In this document: positions 7,131 through 17,034 of the stretch, in pieces
Position numbering within the stretch: the stretch's first letter is position 1
Layout of the letters: each line of letters opens with the position of its first letter
Notes under the pieces: generated by a model
Database searches by the model: none
What the model was told of the DNA's origin: nothing
Seen by the model: the letters and a program-made list of their open reading frames with translations, nothing else
Translations under genes and position numbers: made by a program
NCBI RefSeq assembly: GCF_006517625.1
Contig: NZ_VHQI01000001.1
Coordinates: 440,180-504,179, forward strand
Direction of reading: 5' to 3'
Source of the DNA: Mixta tenebrionis
Lineage (GTDB): Bacteria > Pseudomonadota > Gammaproteobacteria > Enterobacterales > Enterobacteriaceae
DNA: 64,000 bases

Positions 7131-7309
7131 TAGTTAACCCGATCGTTCGCCTGAAAAACAGGCAACGCCGTTTTTTTTTGCTGGCGTTATCGCCACTGCG
7201 CTCACAAAAACAACCGACTAACGCGTAAAGAAGGGTAAAACGGCTTTTCCCTTTTTCCTGCGCTTCGTATGCTCTGTGGCAGGATTGTGACCCCTGTATG
7301 AGGTGCATT

Positions 7310-7972
7310 ATGGATCGTATTATTTCCCGCTCAGGCAGCAGTAGTTCGCTGCTGAGCACTCACAAAGTTTTGCGTAATACCTATTTTCTGCTGGGCCTGA
7401 CGCTGGCGTTTTCCGCCGTGACCGCCACCGCCAGCACGCTCTTAAATCTGCCCGCGCCGGGCCTGATCCTGATGCTGGTCGGATTTTATGGGCTGATGTT
7501 TCTTACCTATCGTCTGGCTAACAGTCCGGCAGGTATTCTGGCCGCCTTCGCCTTTACCGGCTTCCTTGGCTACAGCCTGGGGCCGATTCTTAACGCTTTC
7601 CTGTCGGCCGGTATGGGCGACGCTATCGCGCTGGCGCTTGGCGGCACCGCGCTGGTGTTTTTCGGTTGCTCCGCTTATGTGCTGACCACGCGCCGGGATA
7701 TGTCTTTCCTCGGCGGGATGATGATGGCGGGCTTTGTCGTGTTGCTGGTGGCGGTGATTGCTAACCTCTTCCTGCATCTGCCGGCGCTGCAGCTGGCCAT
7801 CAGCGCGCTGTTTATTCTGTTCTCTACCGGCGCGATTCTGTGGGAAACCAGCAATATTATTCATGGCGGTGAAACCAACTATATTCGCGCCACTATCAGC
7901 CTGTACGTTTCGCTGTATAACATCTTTGTTAGCCTGCTCAGCATTCTGGGCTTCGCTTCACGCAACGATTAA
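7310..7972 (+). CDS. yccA: YccA, Bax-inhibitor-1 family modulator of FtsH
   Basis: This 220-residue inner-membrane protein has seven hydrophobic segments and the BI-1/TMBIM signature. The N-terminus ([20 protein letters not shown]) and C-terminus ([10 protein letters not shown]) match E. coli YccA. YccA is a substrate of FtsH and, with HflKC, tempers its proteolysis of membrane proteins such as SecY. I used the ATG at 7310 rather than the one at 7298: it has GAGGTG upstream and gives the family N-terminus. yccA next to serT is conserved with E. coli. Confidence 0.96.
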   Translation: MDRIISRSGSSSSLLSTHKVLRNTYFLLGLTLAFSAVTATASTLLNLPAPGLILMLVGFYGLMFLTYRLANSPAGILAAFAFTGFLGYSLGPILNAFLSAGMGDAIALALGGTALVFFGCSAYVLTTRRDMSFLGGMMMAGFVVLLVAVIANLFLHLPALQLAISALFILFSTGAILWETSNIIHGGETNYIRATISLYVSLYNIFVSLLSILGFASRND

Positions 7973-7996
7973 GGGCGTAACGCCTGTTATTCTCCG

Positions 7997-8022
7997 GCCC
8001 CGCTCTGCGGGGCTTTATTTTT
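7997..8022 (+). terminator. yccA terminator
   Basis: A GCCCCGC/GCGGGGC stem with a TCT loop is followed by TTTATTTTTT, 25 nt after the yccA stop. Confidence 0.85.
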
Positions 8023-8076
8023 TGCCGCCGTTAACTTTGCTAAGATAGACGCTGGTTTATTCAGTGAGGCAACACC

Positions 8077-8403
8077 GTGTTGTTTGAAGGTCAGAATATT
8101 GCGCGCGACGCGCAGGGTTATCTGCTCAACCCGGCAGACTGGAGCGAAGAGTTGGCATTGCTGATCGCCGCGGAAGAATCGATTGAAATGAGCGAGGCGC
8201 ACTGGGAAGTGGTGCACTTCGTACGCGGCTTCTATATGGAGTTTAATACCTCGCCGGCGGTGAGAATGCTGGTTAAGGCAATGGCGCAAAAATTTGGCCC
8301 GGAGAAAGGCAACAGCCGCTATCTGTTTCGTCTTTTCCCTGACGGGCCGGCGAAGCAGGCGACAAAAATCGCCGGGCTGCCCAAACCGGTAAAATGTTTA
8401 TAA
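8077..8403 (+). CDS. tusE: TusE, sulfur carrier of the 2-thiouridine relay
   Basis: This 108-residue protein of the DsrC/TusE family ends in GLPKPVKCL. The penultimate Cys107 is the invariant persulfide carrier of the family. TusE accepts sulfur from TusBCD and hands it to MnmA for s2U34 formation in tRNA-Lys, -Glu and -Gln. The core [13 protein letters not shown] and [18 protein letters not shown] is typical. The start is GTG at 8077 with GTGAGG upstream, aligning with the E. coli N-terminus. It is monocistronic here, bounded by hairpins, and convergent with yccX. Confidence 0.95.
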   Translation: MLFEGQNIARDAQGYLLNPADWSEELALLIAAEESIEMSEAHWEVVHFVRGFYMEFNTSPAVRMLVKAMAQKFGPEKGNSRYLFRLFPDGPAKQATKIAGLPKPVKCL

Positions 8404-8411
8404 GGCTTTAA

Positions 8412-8433
8412 GCGGGCCGCTACCCGCCCTTTT
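8412..8433 (+). terminator. tusE terminator
   Basis: A short GCGGG/CCCGC stem with a six-base loop followed by CCTTTTC lies between the converging tusE and yccX genes. Confidence 0.6.
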
Positions 8434-8435
8434 CT

Positions 8436-8714
8436 TCAGCCGATAGTAAATTGCTGCGGGAGCGCCGCTGGCTGATGCGGCTCGGTTAATACCCGATCGA
8501 CGCGCGCGCTGCGCGGCCCGCCCGCCTGCAACCATGCCAGCAGCTGTTCCAGCCGATCGCTTTCGCCGCAGGCCAGCACCTCTACGCTGCCATCATCCAT
8601 ATTGCGCGCATAGCCGGTCAGACCCAGCTGCCGCGCCTGCGCCTGCGTACTGTAGCGGAACCCTACGCCCTGCACCAGGCCATGAACCCAGGCCTTTATA
8701 CACCGCTGCGCCAT
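8436..8714 (-). CDS. yccX: YccX, acylphosphatase
   Basis: This 92-residue acylphosphatase hydrolyses acyl phosphates. The signature GLVQGVGFR spans residues 12-20, with phosphate-binding Arg20, and the catalytic Asn38 sits in [14 protein letters not shown] chose the ATG at 8714, preceded by CAGGAGAAAAGGCG, over an in-frame ATG at 8756, which would add 14 residues not seen in the family. It is divergent from rlmI and convergent with tusE, as in E. coli. The physiological substrate is unknown. Confidence 0.94.
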   Translation of the reverse strand: MAQRCIKAWVHGLVQGVGFRYSTQAQARQLGLTGYARNMDDGSVEVLACGESDRLEQLLAWLQAGGPRSARVDRVLTEPHQPAALPQQFTIG

Positions 8715-8803
8715 CGCCTTTTCTCCTGTTGTACGTTGATTGCATTTTTCCGGCATCCACCGGACAATGTCGCCTCATTTTCCGTTGGTAAGCATAGCAA
8801 AAT

Positions 8804-9994
8804 ATGACCGTTCGATTAATTCTCGCTAAGGGGCGTGAAAAGTCCCTGCTCCGTCGTCATCCCTGGATTTTTTCCGGCGCCGTCGCCCGTATGGAAGGTA
8901 AAGCCCAACGCGGTGAAACCGTTGACGTTTGCGACAGCCAGGGCAAATGGCTGGCCCGCGCCGCATTTTCACCCGATTCGCAAATTCGCGCGCGCGTCTG
9001 GAGCTGGCAGCAGGAGGAATCGATCGATATCGCCTTTTTTGTGCGCCGTCTGCAGAGCGCGCAGCAGCTGCGCGACTGGCTGGCCGCGCGCGACGGTCTC
9101 GACAGCTATCGTCTGATAGCCGGAGAGTCCGACGGCCTGCCCGGCGTTACCATCGACCGTTTCGGTCAGTTCCTGGTATTACAGCTGCTTTCCGCCGGCG
9201 CTGAATATCAGCGTCCCGCTATTATTTCAGCGCTGCAGCAGTGCTATCCCGACTGCAGCATTTACGATCGCTCTGACGTCAGCGTACGTAAAAAAGAGGG
9301 GCTGGAGCTGGCGCAGGGCCCGGTAAGCGGCGAGCTGCCGCCCGACCTGCTGCCGATTAGCGAACATGGCATGAAGCTGCTGGTGGATATCCGCACCGGC
9401 CACAAAACCGGTTACTACCTGGACCAGCGCGACAGCCGTTTCGCCACGCGCCGCTACTCACAGGATAAACGCGTGCTCAACTGCTTCTCCTATACCGGCG
9501 GCTTTGCGGTTTCCGCCCTGCTTGGCGGCTGTCGCGAGGTGATCAGCGTCGATACTTCGCAGGCGGCGCTGGACGTGGCGCGGCAAAACGTTGAGCTGAA
9601 TGGTCTGGACGTCAGCAAAGCGCAGTTTTTGCGCGACGACGTATTTAAGCTGCTGCGTAACTATCGTGACGGCGGCGAAAAATTCGATCTGATCGTTATG
9701 GATCCGCCAAAGTTTGTTGAAAACAAAAATCAGCTGGCGGGCGCCTGCCGCGGCTATAAAGATATTAATATGCTGGCGATGCAGCTGCTTAACCCCGGCG
9801 GGATGCTGCTGACTTTTTCCTGCTCCGGCCTGATGCCGACCGATTTATTTCAGAAGATTATCGCCGACGCCGCCCTGGACGCCCGGCGTGATGTACAATT
9901 TATAGAGCAGTTCCGACAGGCTGCCGATCATCCGGTTATCGCCAGCTATCCTGAAGGACTTTATCTGAAAGGCGTCGCCTGCCGCGTGCTGTAA
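8804..9994 (+). CDS. rlmI: RlmI, 23S rRNA m5C1962 methyltransferase
   Basis: This 396-residue protein is the length of E. coli RlmI (YccW). It has an N-terminal PUA domain (about 1-75), a linking beta region, and a C-terminal Rossmann methyltransferase. The SAM loop [11 protein letters not shown] starts near residue 223, and MDPPKFV plus FSCSGLMP form the catalytic region typical of m5C RNA methyltransferases. It methylates C1962 of 23S rRNA. It is transcribed alone; hspQ follows 63 nt later with its own ribosome-binding site. Confidence 0.95.
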   Translation: MTVRLILAKGREKSLLRRHPWIFSGAVARMEGKAQRGETVDVCDSQGKWLARAAFSPDSQIRARVWSWQQEESIDIAFFVRRLQSAQQLRDWLAARDGLDSYRLIAGESDGLPGVTIDRFGQFLVLQLLSAGAEYQRPAIISALQQCYPDCSIYDRSDVSVRKKEGLELAQGPVSGELPPDLLPISEHGMKLLVDIRTGHKTGYYLDQRDSRFATRRYSQDKRVLNCFSYTGGFAVSALLGGCREVISVDTSQAALDVARQNVELNGLDVSKAQFLRDDVFKLLRNYRDGGEKFDLIVMDPPKFVENKNQLAGACRGYKDINMLAMQLLNPGGMLLTFSCSGLMPTDLFQKIIADAALDARRDVQFIEQFRQAADHPVIASYPEGLYLKGVACRVL

Positions 9995-10057
9995 CTTGAA
10001 AACGATGCCTTTGCCCCCATATTGGTTGACAGAGGCAACGTTTGTCAGGAGGTATTG

Positions 10058-10375
10058 ATGATTGCCAGTAAATTTGGAATTGGCCAGCAGGTGCGTCACA
10101 GGATGCTGGGCTTTCTGGGCGTGGTAGTTGATGTCGATCCCGAATATTCGCTCGACGATCCCGCTGTTGAGGATGTTGAAACCAGCGATGCGCTGCTTGC
10201 CGCGCCCTGGTATCACGTGGTCACTGAAGATGATGACGGCGAGCCGGTACATGCCTATCTGGCTGAAGCGCAGCTGGCAGGCGAGCCGCAGGGCGAACAT
10301 CCTGAGCAGCCGTCGCTGGACGAGTTAGCCGCATCGATTCGCCAACAGCTGCTGGCGCCCCGGCTTCGCCATTAA
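10058..10375 (+). CDS. hspQ: HspQ, heat-shock hemimethylated-DNA-binding/Lon-enhancing protein
   Basis: This 105-residue protein begins [14 protein letters not shown] and keeps the YccV-domain core [20 protein letters not shown] and the HPEQPS tail, matching E. coli HspQ. It has been described as a stabiliser of mutant DnaA and a specificity-enhancing factor for Lon. The ATG at 10058, with CAGGAGGT upstream, is clearly better than the upstream in-frame start at 10022. In E. coli it is under the heat-shock sigma factor; I could not make out a clear sigma-32 promoter in the 63-nt gap after rlmI. Confidence 0.95.
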   Translation: MIASKFGIGQQVRHRMLGFLGVVVDVDPEYSLDDPAVEDVETSDALLAAPWYHVVTEDDDGEPVHAYLAEAQLAGEPQGEHPEQPSLDELAASIRQQLLAPRLRH

Positions 10376-10397
10376 AACCGCCCGCACAGTTCACGGC

Positions 10398-10435
10398 AAA
10401 CAGGCCTGATATGGTCATCCGCATCAGGCCTGTTT
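10398..10435. terminator. bidirectional terminator between hspQ and yccU
   Basis: A 13-bp perfect inverted repeat, AAACAGGCCTGAT/ATCAGGCCTGTTT, with a 12-base loop sits between the converging genes. A/T ends give a short U run on either strand. Confidence 0.8.
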
Positions 10436-10444
10436 AATCGCCGG

Positions 10445-10861
10445 TTACTTTTTCTTTAACCCCAGGCGCGGAATCTCAATTTTCGGACAGCGATCCATAA
10501 CCACATTGAGACCAGCTTCGCGCGCCAGCGCCGCCGCCTGCTCATTAATTACGCCCTGCTGAAGCCACAGCGTTTTCGCGCCGATGCTAATCGCCTCCTG
10601 CGCCACGCCCCAGGCCGCTTCCGGGCGACGGAACACATCCACCATATCTACCGGCTCAGGAATATCGGCCAGCGCAGCATAGACCTTTTGTCCCAACAGC
10701 ATCTGGCCTGCCAGGCCGGGATTCACTGGGATAACATGGTAGCCCTGCTGTAGCAGCCAGGCCATAACCTCATAGCTGGGGCGCCCCGGATGCTCGCTGG
10801 CGCCTACCAGCGCGATAGTGCGGGTGGAGGTCAGTACATCGGCAATCAATTGATCGTTCAT
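10445..10861 (-). CDS. yccU: YccU, CoA-binding-domain protein
   Basis: This 138-residue protein is a single Rossmann-like CoA-binding domain of the succinyl-CoA-synthetase alpha type. [18 protein letters not shown] near residues 15-32 holds the glycine-containing nucleotide loop, and [10 protein letters not shown] closes the domain. It matches E. coli YccU in length and order. No enzymatic partner domain is fused, so a ligand-sensing role is only a guess. It is divergent from yccT. Confidence 0.92.
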   Translation of the reverse strand: MNDQLIADVLTSTRTIALVGASEHPGRPSYEVMAWLLQQGYHVIPVNPGLAGQMLLGQKVYAALADIPEPVDMVDVFRRPEAAWGVAQEAISIGAKTLWLQQGVINEQAAALAREAGLNVVMDRCPKIEIPRLGLKKK

Positions 10862-11051
10862 AAAGCTGCTCCTGGGATGATTAATCCCCCCATTCTAGGC
10901 CATTTATCCTGCCGGAATAAAACAACCGCTTTCCCGATAGCATTTAACGATTCAGGGCACAAAATAATATGTTAAAATGTTAACACGCTGCCATAATGTA
11001 AGAATTTGATACATTCACTGCCGGAGATTCCGTGCGCCTTTTGGAGAAACA

Positions 11052-11702
11052 ATGAAGCTGCGTTTGATCTGTTCAGGCTTGCTTGCGTTGCTGTTCGCAA
11101 CATCCTGTTACGCGACTACGCTCAAGCTCGATCCTGATATCGATTTACTGGTGCTGGACGGACGTAAAATTTCAGGCTCGCTGCTTAAAGGCGCCGAAGG
11201 GCTGGAACTGGATAACAGTGAACACCAACTTCTGTTTCGCGTTGAAAAACCCATTGGATCTTTCCAGAGCGGCGCCAAGCGCAGCTATATTTCCGATCCG
11301 CTGATCGTTACCTTTGTGGCGAAAGCGAAAGCGATCTCTATCCGCCTGCCGCCGCTGGAAAATCTGCACGATCGTCGGCAGTTTGATAAAAACAGCGCCT
11401 TTATCGTGGTGGATGAAAACGGCCAGACGGTGCCCAGCCGTCGCGATCGGCTGCCGCTGCACGATCGCCAACAGACCGATCTGGAAAAAGCGCTGATGAT
11501 TTATAACCGCAACGGACGTATCGCCTCCGTTCCGCGTTTTGCCCAACAGCCGCCGCTGAGCGTACGGCAGGAAAACTTCCCGACAGATGTAGTCAGCACC
11601 GACGCGCCTACCGGCCGTCTGCTGCAGCTATGGTTTCACCAGGTTGACAGCGCCACCCGCCAACGCCTGCTGAGCTGGGTAAAGGCGCTACGGGCAAGTT
11701 GA
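11052..11702 (+). CDS. yccT: YccT (CsgI), DUF2057 periplasmic protein
   Basis: This 216-residue precursor has a Sec signal peptide at 1-21 (cleavage after SCYA). The remainder is a DUF2057 domain, beginning TTLKLDPDIDLLVLDG. In E. coli this protein has been reported to inhibit extracellular curli formation and was named CsgI; the function here is by homology only. The stop is followed after 71 nt by mgsA on the same strand. Confidence 0.9.
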   Translation: MKLRLICSGLLALLFATSCYATTLKLDPDIDLLVLDGRKISGSLLKGAEGLELDNSEHQLLFRVEKPIGSFQSGAKRSYISDPLIVTFVAKAKAISIRLPPLENLHDRRQFDKNSAFIVVDENGQTVPSRRDRLPLHDRQQTDLEKALMIYNRNGRIASVPRFAQQPPLSVRQENFPTDVVSTDAPTGRLLQLWFHQVDSATRQRLLSWVKALRAS

Positions 11703-11773
11703 TGTTTACCGTGCGGCAAGGGTAAACTCAAATCTGTTTCCCTTTTTCACTTCTTTCTCAACAGGATGCCTGA

Positions 11774-12232
11774 ATGGAGCAGACCACCCGTACCCTTGCT
11801 GCAGCCAAAAACATCGCCCTGGTAGCGCACGATCACTGTAAAGCTTCACTGCTGGAGTGGGTCAGCCAGCATCGGGCGCTGTTAACCGGACACAGGCTGT
11901 ATGCCACCGGCACCACCGGTAATTTGATTCAGCGCGCAACCGCTCTTGAGGTGAATGCCATGCTGAGCGGCCCCATGGGCGGCGATCAGCAGGTTGGCGC
12001 GCTGATTGCCGAAGGAAAAATCGATCTGTTAATCTTTTTCTGGGATCCGCTAAACGCCGTGCCGCACGATCCTGACGTTAAGGCGCTGCTGCGTCTGGCA
12101 ACGGTATGGAACATTCCCACCGCCACCAACCGCTCTACCGCCGACTTTATTATTAACTCGCCGCTGTTCGCGCAGGCCGTCCCGGTTCAGATTCCCGATT
12201 ATCAGCGCTATCTCCAAACGCGCCTGAAATAA
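11774..12232 (+). CDS. mgsA: MgsA, methylglyoxal synthase
   Basis: This 152-residue enzyme converts dihydroxyacetone phosphate to methylglyoxal and phosphate, a glycolytic bypass used under phosphate limitation or sugar-phosphate stress. Catalytic Asp71 (GPMGGDQQ) and His98 (AVPHDPDV) sit at the same numbers as in E. coli, and the phosphate loop TGTTGN lies at 45-50. An ACAGGATG ribosome-binding site precedes the start. It converges with helD, the two stops being only 5 nt apart. Confidence 0.97.
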   Translation: MEQTTRTLAAAKNIALVAHDHCKASLLEWVSQHRALLTGHRLYATGTTGNLIQRATALEVNAMLSGPMGGDQQVGALIAEGKIDLLIFFWDPLNAVPHDPDVKALLRLATVWNIPTATNRSTADFIINSPLFAQAVPVQIPDYQRYLQTRLK

Positions 12233-12237
12233 TACCG

Positions 12238-14292
12238 CTACGGCTTGCGCAGCAGCGGTACGCCAAGGCGTTTAAAATCAGCGACAAAAACGGATGGCTG
12301 CTGGCGGTTATACAGCAGCCATACCTGCTGTTTCGCGCGCGTCAACGCTACATAGGCCAGCCGCCGCTCTTCGGCGTCAGGAAAAACTTCAGCTTCAGGC
12401 AATAGTCCTTCTTCAATAACCGTTTCGCGCTGCGCTGCCGGAAAACCATCGCTGCCCTCATGCAGTCCAAGAACAATGACGTAATCCGCCTGCTGGCCCT
12501 TGCTGGCATGTATCGTCATAAATTCAAGGTTAAGTTTCGGCCAGCGCGTTTTGGCTTTTGCCAGCAGGCCCGGTTGCAGATGGTAATAGCGCGCCAGCAG
12601 CAGCACCCGCTCTTCAGGACGCGCGTAGCCGCTAATTTTATTCAACAGCTCTTCCAGGCGCTCCTCAGGCAACAGCGAAATCGCCTTCTTGCCGCCTTTG
12701 TTCAGGCAATGCAGCGGCTTAGCCAGCTGATGCGGATTTTCCCGAATAAAACGACTGGCAACCTCACCAATGCGATCGTTAAAGCGATAGGTGGTATCCA
12801 GCACGCAGCTGTCGCCGCTGCCAAAATGGTGATGAAACCGGCTGGTTAAACTCATTTCCGCGCCGCTGAAGCGGTAAATAGCCTGCCAGTCATCGCCGAC
12901 GGCAAACAGACTGGTCTGACGATTCTGCTGACGTAACGCACGCAATAACGCCGCCCGCTGCGGCGATATATCCTGAAACTCATCGACAAGAATATGTTTC
13001 CAGGGGCTGATAAAACGTCCCTTCTCCAGCAGATTTACCGCCTGATGTATCAGGCCGGAGAAGTCGACCGCACCCTCTTCCTTCAGCGCGTTTTTCCACG
13101 CCTTCATTAACGGCGCCATCAGCTTAATGCGTTTGGCAAAACGATCGCGTACGGCCTCAGGCGCATCGGCTATCATCGCGGCCTGGGCGCCGCCATGTAA
13201 CCGCATCAGCCCCAGCCACTGCTCCAGCCGGCTAGCCAGGCGCTGCGTCAGGCTTTCATCCTGCCAGAAATCGCCCTCCGGCACCGTCCATGACAGCTCA
13301 TCCGTTAGCCATTGACGCCAGCCGCTGGCGTGCGCTTTTTTCTCGGCGCACTGCTGGCGCCAGGCTGCAATTAGCAGCTGGCGTCGTGCTGCGCTGTCGG
13401 TTTCCAGACGGGAAATAACCGGCTTCTTATTGCTTCCCTCATGGATAATATGCAGCGCCAGCGCGTGAAAAGTGCGCGCTTCAACCGCGTCGCTGTGCAG
13501 GCGCGTCTTAATGCGCTCGTTCATCTCCTGCGCCGCCTGCCGTCCAAACGCCAGCAGCAGTATCTGCTGTGGCTGAGCCTGCCGCCGCAGCAGCAGCCAG
13601 CCCGCGCGCGCCACCAGCACCGAAGTTTTACCGCTGCCGGCCCCGGCCAGTACCAGAAGCGTCTCTTCACCATTCACTACGGCACGCGCCTGCGAATCGT
13701 TCAGCGGCGACGTCTCTATCGTTGAGAAAAAATCCGCATATTGCTGCAGCATACGTCCGGTCCAGGCCTGGTTATGGCTTGCCAGCGTAGCTTCACCCTG
13801 TTGCAGCCAGTGCAGACACTGATGATAAAGGGCGCGACAGTTTTCAAATTCGTCAAGCCGTACAGCAGGCAGCGGCAGCGCGCTGAACGACTCTTTAATC
13901 TGCGCCTGCCGCTCCGCCAGCTCGCTTCGCTTCAGCCAGCGATCCTCCTTCTGCGTTTGCTGCAGATCATCAACCAGCTGCTGCAATACCTGAGCGGCAA
14001 TCGCGCTCATTTCGACGCTCCACTGCTGCCACGCCTGCGTCAGGTAATGGTAAAAACGTTGCGTTTCCTGCCATTCCGTTCCGTGCAGCCTTACTACCTT
14101 ATTATCCGGCAGGGTAAACTCCAGCTCGCCCCAGATCAGACCGCGTTTACATTCGATCGCCAGCAGCTGGTTAAACGGAATGAGGTATTCATGCTTTTCA
14201 CCGCTGACCTCAACCCCCGCGCTTAACAGGCGCACCCGGTTATAGGGGTGCTGCGCCAGATGTTTGCCGAGGGACGTTGCTTTTAATTCCAT
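12238..14292 (-). CDS. helD: HelD, DNA helicase IV
   Basis: This 684-residue superfamily 1 helicase is the length of E. coli HelD. It has an N-terminal non-helicase domain (about 1-195), a Walker A at 216-224 (AGAGSGKTS), the DEFQDIS Walker B, the VGDDWQAIYRFSGAE motif, and the C-terminal VALTRAKQQVW motif VI. It unwinds DNA 3' to 5' and has been linked to RecF-pathway recombination. It is divergent from yccF. Confidence 0.96.
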   Translation of the reverse strand: MELKATSLGKHLAQHPYNRVRLLSAGVEVSGEKHEYLIPFNQLLAIECKRGLIWGELEFTLPDNKVVRLHGTEWQETQRFYHYLTQAWQQWSVEMSAIAAQVLQQLVDDLQQTQKEDRWLKRSELAERQAQIKESFSALPLPAVRLDEFENCRALYHQCLHWLQQGEATLASHNQAWTGRMLQQYADFFSTIETSPLNDSQARAVVNGEETLLVLAGAGSGKTSVLVARAGWLLLRRQAQPQQILLLAFGRQAAQEMNERIKTRLHSDAVEARTFHALALHIIHEGSNKKPVISRLETDSAARRQLLIAAWRQQCAEKKAHASGWRQWLTDELSWTVPEGDFWQDESLTQRLASRLEQWLGLMRLHGGAQAAMIADAPEAVRDRFAKRIKLMAPLMKAWKNALKEEGAVDFSGLIHQAVNLLEKGRFISPWKHILVDEFQDISPQRAALLRALRQQNRQTSLFAVGDDWQAIYRFSGAEMSLTSRFHHHFGSGDSCVLDTTYRFNDRIGEVASRFIRENPHQLAKPLHCLNKGGKKAISLLPEERLEELLNKISGYARPEERVLLLARYYHLQPGLLAKAKTRWPKLNLEFMTIHASKGQQADYVIVLGLHEGSDGFPAAQRETVIEEGLLPEAEVFPDAEERRLAYVALTRAKQQVWLLYNRQQPSVFVADFKRLGVPLLRKP

Positions 14293-14427
14293 GCGTTATA
14301 ACCAAAGGTATACGGATTCTGTTGAGGGCTAGTCTACCGGGCTGTAGTTTACCGCTCCACCAATAAAACAGGTTACAATCAAACGCTGCTATCTCTGATA
14401 AATACTGTTTTCTGAAGGAAGCCTGTA

Positions 14428-14874
14428 ATGCGTACCGTTTTGAATATCCTTAATTTTGTGTTGGGTGGCTTCTTTACCACGTTAAGCTGGTTACTGGCGA
14501 CGCTGGTCAGCATTATCCTTATCTTTACGCTGCCGCTGACGCGTTCCTGCTGGGAAATCACCCGGCTTTCACTGTTTCCTTACGGCAATGAAGCCGTGCA
14601 CGTCAATGAACTGCGCCCGGAGCAAAGTAATGTGCTGATGAATACCGGCGGTACGCTGCTGAATATTTTATGGTTCATTTTCTTCGGCTGGTGGCTCTGC
14701 CTTTCCCATATTATGGTCGGCATTACGCAGTGCATCTCGATTATTGGCATTCCGGTTGGCATCGCTAACTTTAAGCTGGCGGCTATCGCGCTATGGCCGG
14801 TCGGCCGCCGCGTTGTCTCCACTGAGGAAGCACGAGCCGCGCGCGAGGCCAATGCGCGTCGCCGCTATCAGTAA
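14428..14874 (+). CDS. yccF: YccF, inner-membrane protein
   Basis: This 148-residue YccF-domain protein has hydrophobic segments around residues 5-35 and 75-115 and a basic C-terminus (AREANARRRYQ). It matches E. coli YccF. The function is unknown. A GAAGGAAG ribosome-binding site precedes the ATG. It is followed after 12 nt by yccS, so the two form an operon. Confidence 0.93.
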   Translation: MRTVLNILNFVLGGFFTTLSWLLATLVSIILIFTLPLTRSCWEITRLSLFPYGNEAVHVNELRPEQSNVLMNTGGTLLNILWFIFFGWWLCLSHIMVGITQCISIIGIPVGIANFKLAAIALWPVGRRVVSTEEARAAREANARRRYQ

Positions 14875-14886
14875 GGCGGGTAAACC

Positions 14887-17034
14887 ATGATCGCGCTAAC
14901 AGCCGGGCTGCGTCGCTATATTGCCAACAGCAGCGGGCTCTACCTGACCCGAATTTTTCTGGCGCTGGCGGGCGCCGCCGCCTTTCCCTGGTGGATCGAT
15001 CAAATCATCTGGACGCTGCCGCTGACGCTGGGCGTGGTAGCCGCCGCGTTGGCCGATCTTGACGATCGTTTTACCGGACGGCTACGCAACCTGTTGATTA
15101 CTCTGCTCTGCTTTTGTATCGCCTCCGTCTCGGTCGAACTGCTGTTTCCCTGGCCGTGGCTGTTTATTATCGGGCTGGCCTTTTCCGCCTGGGGCTTTAT
15201 TCTGCTGGGCGCGCTTGGGCAGCGCTACGCCACCATCGCGTTTGGCGCACTGCTGATCGCCATTTATACCATGCTGGGCGTCAGCCTGTTTTCACAATGG
15301 TATCTCCAGCCGGTGCTGCTGCTGCTTGGCGCGATCTGGTATAACCTGCTTACGCTGGTAGGACATTTACTCTTTCCTATCCGCCCGTTGCAGGAAAATC
15401 TGGCGCGTAGCTATAGCCTGCTGGCGCACTATCTGGAAGCCAAAGCCCACCTGTTCGATCCTGACGTTGAAGAAAACGACGATCGCGGTTTAGTCGATGT
15501 GGCGATGGCCAACGGTAAGCTGGTTGCCGTACTTAATGAGACAAAAACCTCGATACAAAGCCGACTGCGCGGCGATCGCGGACAGCGCGGCACGCGGCGC
15601 ACGCTGCACTACTATTTTGTCGCGCAGGATATTCACGAGCGCGCCAGCTCTTCCCACGTGCAATACCATGCGCTGCGCCAGCAGTGGCGCTACAGTGAAA
15701 TTCTGTTCCGCTTTGAACGTTTGCTGACGATGCAGGCGCAGGCGTGCCGCCAGCTTTCGCATGCGATTTTACTGCGTCAGAGCTACCAGCACGATTCCCG
15801 CTTTGAGCGCGCCTTTGGTCATTTGCAGGCCGCGCTGGAACGTCTGCCCGACACGCCGGAAGATAAAGCGCGACAAAAAGCGCTGCATTATCTGCTGAGA
15901 AACCTGAAGGCGATCGATGCGCAGCTGGCGACGATTGAATCGGAGCAGGCGCTGGAACAGGCGCGCCATAGCGGCAGCGATACCCATTTGTCCAGCGAAG
16001 GACTGACCGGCTGGAGCGATATCCGTCTGCGATTCAGCCGGCATCTGACGCCGGAATCACCGCTGTTTCGCCATGCGGTGCGCATGTCGCTGGTACTTTG
16101 CGTCGGCTACGCCTTTATTCAGCTTACCGGCCTGCAGCGCGGCTACTGGATTATGCTAACCAGCCTGTTTGTCTGCCAGCCCGGCTATAACGCTACGCGG
16201 CGGCGCCTGGCGCTGCGTATTATCGGCACGCTGGCGGGTATCGCCATTGGACTGCCGGTGCTGTGGCTGGTGCCATCCATCGATGGCCAGCTGCTGCTGA
16301 TCGTCCTCTCCGGCGTGCTGTTCTTCGCCTTTCGTCAGGTGCAGTATGCGCATGCCACGATGTTTATTACGCTGCTGGTGCTGCTCTGCTTCAACCTGCT
16401 GGGTGAAGGTTTCGTGGTTGCCGTACCACGTATCGTCGATACCCTGCTCGGCTGCGGCATCGCCTGGCTTGCCGTCAGCTATATCTGGCCGGACTGGCGT
16501 TTCCGTCGTTTACCCGCCGTGGCGGAAAAAACCCTGACGGCTAACTGCCGTTATCTGGACGCAATCCTTGAACAGTATCATCAGGGGAAAGACAACCGCC
16601 TGGCCTATCGCATTGCGCGACGCGATGCGCACAACGGCGACGCGGAGCTGGCATCCGTTGTTTCTAACCTGTCGACGGAAATGCGCCCCGATCCGCTGCA
16701 GCGCGAAGCAGCCTTTCGCTTACTTTGTCTCAATCATTCTTTTTTAAGCTATATATCCGCGCTGGGCGCCCACCGGGAAAAGATAACGCAGCCGGAACTG
16801 CTGACGCTGTTAGACGACGCGGTCTGCTATGTGAACGATGTTTTGCAGGTCAACATCGTTAGCGAACAGCAAACGCAGCAGATGATGAACATGCTATCTG
16901 CCCGTATCAGCCACTTAAACAATGAAGCGGATTCTCAGGGACAGCTGGTGCTACAACAGATCGGCCTGTTGATCGCCCTGCTTCCGGAAATCGCCCATTT
17001 GAAAAAGCAGCTTGCGTTGCCTTCTGCCGCTTAG
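14887..17034 (+). CDS. yccS: YccS, FUSC-family inner-membrane protein
   Basis: This 715-residue protein has two clusters of transmembrane helices (about residues 15-165 and 395-530) separated by a large soluble, helical, charged segment, with a C-terminal soluble domain. This is the YccS/YhfK architecture related to aromatic-acid exporter AaeB and FUSC proteins. A transport function is inferred; no substrate is established. It is the second gene of yccFS. Its stop overlaps the converging tfoX stop by 4 nt (17031-17034). Confidence 0.94.
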   Translation: MIALTAGLRRYIANSSGLYLTRIFLALAGAAAFPWWIDQIIWTLPLTLGVVAAALADLDDRFTGRLRNLLITLLCFCIASVSVELLFPWPWLFIIGLAFSAWGFILLGALGQRYATIAFGALLIAIYTMLGVSLFSQWYLQPVLLLLGAIWYNLLTLVGHLLFPIRPLQENLARSYSLLAHYLEAKAHLFDPDVEENDDRGLVDVAMANGKLVAVLNETKTSIQSRLRGDRGQRGTRRTLHYYFVAQDIHERASSSHVQYHALRQQWRYSEILFRFERLLTMQAQACRQLSHAILLRQSYQHDSRFERAFGHLQAALERLPDTPEDKARQKALHYLLRNLKAIDAQLATIESEQALEQARHSGSDTHLSSEGLTGWSDIRLRFSRHLTPESPLFRHAVRMSLVLCVGYAFIQLTGLQRGYWIMLTSLFVCQPGYNATRRRLALRIIGTLAGIAIGLPVLWLVPSIDGQLLLIVLSGVLFFAFRQVQYAHATMFITLLVLLCFNLLGEGFVVAVPRIVDTLLGCGIAWLAVSYIWPDWRFRRLPAVAEKTLTANCRYLDAILEQYHQGKDNRLAYRIARRDAHNGDAELASVVSNLSTEMRPDPLQREAAFRLLCLNHSFLSYISALGAHREKITQPELLTLLDDAVCYVNDVLQVNIVSEQQTQQMMNMLSARISHLNNEADSQGQLVLQQIGLLIALLPEIAHLKKQLALPSAA

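Noticed and set aside
6382-7359. Several repeated ORFs on both strands across the serT cluster
   Set aside because: They are readings of identical tRNA genes and spacers; the repetition comes from the 291-bp tandem repeat.
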